Below, piece by piece: positions 18,829 through 20,397 of a stretch of 20,397 nt of DNA. Each line of letters starts with the position of its first letter. Position 1 is the stretch's first letter. The notes below the pieces were generated by a model. The model saw only the letters and a list, made by a program, of their open reading frames with translations, ran no database searches and had not been told where the DNA came from. Source of the stretch: Rozella allomycis CSF55 (taxonomy: Eukaryota > Rozellomycota); the NCBI GenBank assembly GCA_000442015.1, contig KE561097.1, positions 1-20,397 on the forward strand, written 5' to 3'. A program made the translations under genes and the position numbers.

Positions 18829-19140
18829 ATATAGACAGTATAGTATTATGATTTTTTGGAGAATCCTACGGTAAAACGTTAAACGTTTCGGACCAGGATC
18901 TTTACGGGAAACGGGTGTGTCAAGCTCCCCTTTACTCCTTTTCTAAGAAAAATTAGCAACCTCCAATCGCCAGTCACCGACCATGCACTTGCTCACTTTC
19001 TTTTAAATATAAAAAAATAGTTAAAATAAAATAGAAAATATTTATTGTCATAGTTCATTATGATTATTTGTATCATTTCATTTCATTTCATTTCATTTCA
19101 TTTTGTACTCAGCCTCAGTGGTTTAATCTTATGCCATTGA
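18829..19140. repeat. Direct repeat unit, copy 2 (long)
   Basis: The most complete copy. Bases 18829-18987 equal copy 3 over 159 bp. Bases 18938-19048 equal copy 1. It also contains a (TTTCA)n pentamer run at about 19074-19103 and ends with the CTCAGCCTCAGTGGTTTAAT phrase. No terminal inverted repeats, polymerase or transposase were seen. Confidence 0.88.
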
Positions 19141-19154
19141 GGCGCATTATCTGN

Positions 19155-19313
19155 ATATAGACAGTATAGTATTATGATTTTTTGGAGAATCCTACGGTAA
19201 AACGTTAAACGTTTCGGACCAGGATCTTTACGGGAAACGGGTGTGTCAAGCTCCCCTTTACTCCTTTTCTAAGAAAAATTAGCAACCTCCAATCGCCAGT
19301 CACCGACCATGCA
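19155..19313. repeat. Direct repeat unit, copy 3, bounded by N on both sides
   Basis: A 159-bp segment identical by eye to 18829-18987. The flanking bases 19154 and 19314 are both N, so the whole segment between two gaps is one repeat copy. Confidence 0.88.
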
Positions 19314-19314
19314 N

Positions 19315-19411
19315 CTTGAATCTTGTCGATGATATTTGCCTTATGCTGTTTGAGTATAGAAAGCACTTCTTTGTTATCCTCCTTGGCTGCTTCATCTTCT
19401 ATTAATATCAA
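19315..19411 (-). CDS. Coding-like fragment, unidentified
   Basis: A minus-strand open stretch giving EDEAAKEDNKEVLSILKQHK and then ANIIDKIQ up to the gap at 19314. It is charged and helical in character. No family is recognised, and it may belong with the minus-strand fragments to its right. Confidence 0.3.
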
Positions 19412-19557
19412 CCAGTCAATTTATTCTTACTTTCGAGATGTATAACCGAGTAGTTCTCTGACTTAAAAGCTACTTGGTCAGTAACTACTTATTATTCAAA
19501 CTTTGATACTTACTTGCGTTTTTGATTCCGTTTAGCTTTTCAGATTTTGTATATCCA

Positions 19558-19761
19558 TCATCTTAACCCAGCTTTTGAAATTTGAATCCACTTTGGCTCT
19601 TTCCATAGACAGTATTGGCTAAACGGAATAAGTTCTTTGTCGTCATCTTTGATCCTTGATTCAAATTTTCCCTTTAGCTTGCTATTTTCTGGTAGGTTGA
19701 GCCAACCTGTAAACATGTGTTCATTTTTGTTGACAGGAGTATTTTCTAAACACATGCTCAT
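19558..19761 (-). CDS. Hypothetical minus-strand exon or small protein
   Basis: A 67-codon open frame. Residues are typical of folded protein (HMFTGWLNLPENSKLKGKFE, then PFSQYCLWKEPKWIQISKAG). Family not recognised. It has the same strand as the fragments at 19963-20397, and may be the start or an exon of the same gene or of a neighbour. Confidence 0.4.
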   Translation of the reverse strand: MSMCLENTPVNKNEHMFTGWLNLPENSKLKGKFESRIKDDDKELIPFSQYCLWKEPKWIQISKAGLR

Positions 19762-19962
19762 TTATTTGCTTTGATTGGAGTCAAAAAATATATTTCATAA
19801 GAAATATCGTCATTAATAAGAGATTTCACCATGGGTTTTAAAGCCTTTGGTTAATCAATTTGTATAAATTTAAGAAAAAATTAAAATTGATGACAATATT
19901 ATAGATCGACTATATCCTGAAAGATTTTGAATATTGAAATATTTGATTCCTAACTTTAGTAT

Positions 19963-20127
19963 TTAATTCCTTGCTGTTTTATCCAACGGTTCCTGATAGA
20001 GCTTGTTCTGAATTTGTACAACGTTCAATTCATGTGAATACCAAAACATAAAACAATCTGCACCATTATTGTTTTTGGGAATCACGACAAAGGCAAGATC
20101 ACGGTAAAAATCTTCATTATCAAACAA
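19963..20127 (-). CDS. Protein fragment with possible PD-(D/E)XK-like nuclease pattern
   Basis: Open for 55 codons from the gap at 20128 to a stop, giving LFDNEDFYRDLAFVVIPKNN and later GADCFMFWYSHELNVVQIQN before KLYQEPL. The arrangement GAD - strand - VVQIQNK resembles the core of restriction-endonuclease-fold nucleases, as found at the C-terminus of Crinkler-type proteins. This is a pattern guess only. The upstream part lies across the gap. Confidence 0.35.
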   Translation of the reverse strand: MFDNEDFYRDLAFVVIPKNNNGADCFMFWYSHELNVVQIQNKLYQEPLDKTARN

Positions 20128-20199
20128 NAATAGGCCTCTAGCAAAGTTTGTAAAAGTGAAACGAGCTTTTTATGTCCTCCCTTGATCATTTCGTTCAGG

Positions 20200-20397
20200 T
20201 CATAAGCGAACGAATTCAAAATCAATAAGCTGGTGGACAGCCTTAGTAATAGTTGGCACTGTAAGTTCGTCATGTGTTAATATCTTGTGGCGCAAGGGGC
20301 AATCAACATCAATGTGCAAAACGTCAAAGACAAAATCAAATGTGCGTTTCATGGATGAGGCAATATCTACAACTACATGGGTGGGCTGTACTGCTTC
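20200..20397 (-). CDS. Partial open frame entering from the window edge, unidentified
   Basis: Runs 65 codons from the right edge: THVVVDIASSMKRTFDFVFD, then DCPLRHKILTHDELTVPTIT and KAVHQLIDFEFVRL, stopping at 20200-20202. It reads as real protein and probably continues, via a short intron, toward the fragment at 19963-20127. No family is assigned. Confidence 0.45.
   Translation of the reverse strand, partial: EAVQPTHVVVDIASSMKRTFDFVFDVLHIDVDCPLRHKILTHDELTVPTITKAVHQLIDFEFVRL

Noticed and set aside
18427-19313. CRISPR array or transposon with terminal repeats
   Set aside because: Copies are long, uneven and lack regular spacers, terminal inverted repeats or a transposase; the genome is eukaryotic.

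Overview
This is a nuclear, eukaryotic window with very high gene density. Protein families and layout point to a flagellated, early-diverging fungus or fungus-relative. A Rozella-type cryptomycete fits best, but that is an inference from gene content, AT-rich composition and tiny introns, not from a database match. Fungal signals are a Vnx1-type vacuolar exchanger, a Rax1-type RGS membrane protein, an Spt20-like SAGA subunit and a GPI-type GH18 protein. A SPEF1 orthologue implies a motile flagellum.

Layout from left to right: histone H2A (+); Vnx1/CaCA cation-proton exchanger (+); SPEF1 flagellar protein (+); mitochondrial S-adenosylmethionine carrier PET8/SAMC (-); cAMP-dependent protein kinase catalytic subunit (-); a 1 kb divergent intergenic region with a CA microsatellite; SPT20-like SAGA subunit (+); SANT-domain protein resembling Rrn5 (+); secreted GPI-type GH18 chitinase-like protein with a destroyed active site (+); a short unresolved coding-like stretch; LEA-like stress protein (+); tRNA-Leu(CAA) (+); RGS/three-TM Rax1-like protein (+); an AT-rich imperfect minisatellite; beta-COP/SEC26 (+). 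The last 3 kb (17.3-20.4 kb) is gapped, with ten single N characters. It holds an ADAM-type metalloprotease fragment, long direct repeats and fragments of at least one further minus-strand protein.

The dominant hidden feature is splicing. Most genes look frameshifted or broken in a simple six-frame view, but each is restored to a full-length family member by removing introns of only 26-32 nt. I placed 35 such introns by hand, each checked by reading-frame continuity and, for most genes, by continuity of a recognisable protein family. Almost half end in AAG, one appears to end in GG, and two are stop-free multiples of three. After splicing, every gene model has a total length divisible by three.

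The genes are mostly housekeeping (chromatin, transcription, rRNA transcription, vesicle coat, cAMP signalling, vacuolar ion exchange, mitochondrial SAM import) and do not form one pathway. Intergenic gaps are often only 13-80 nt. The accessory-looking part is the right end.
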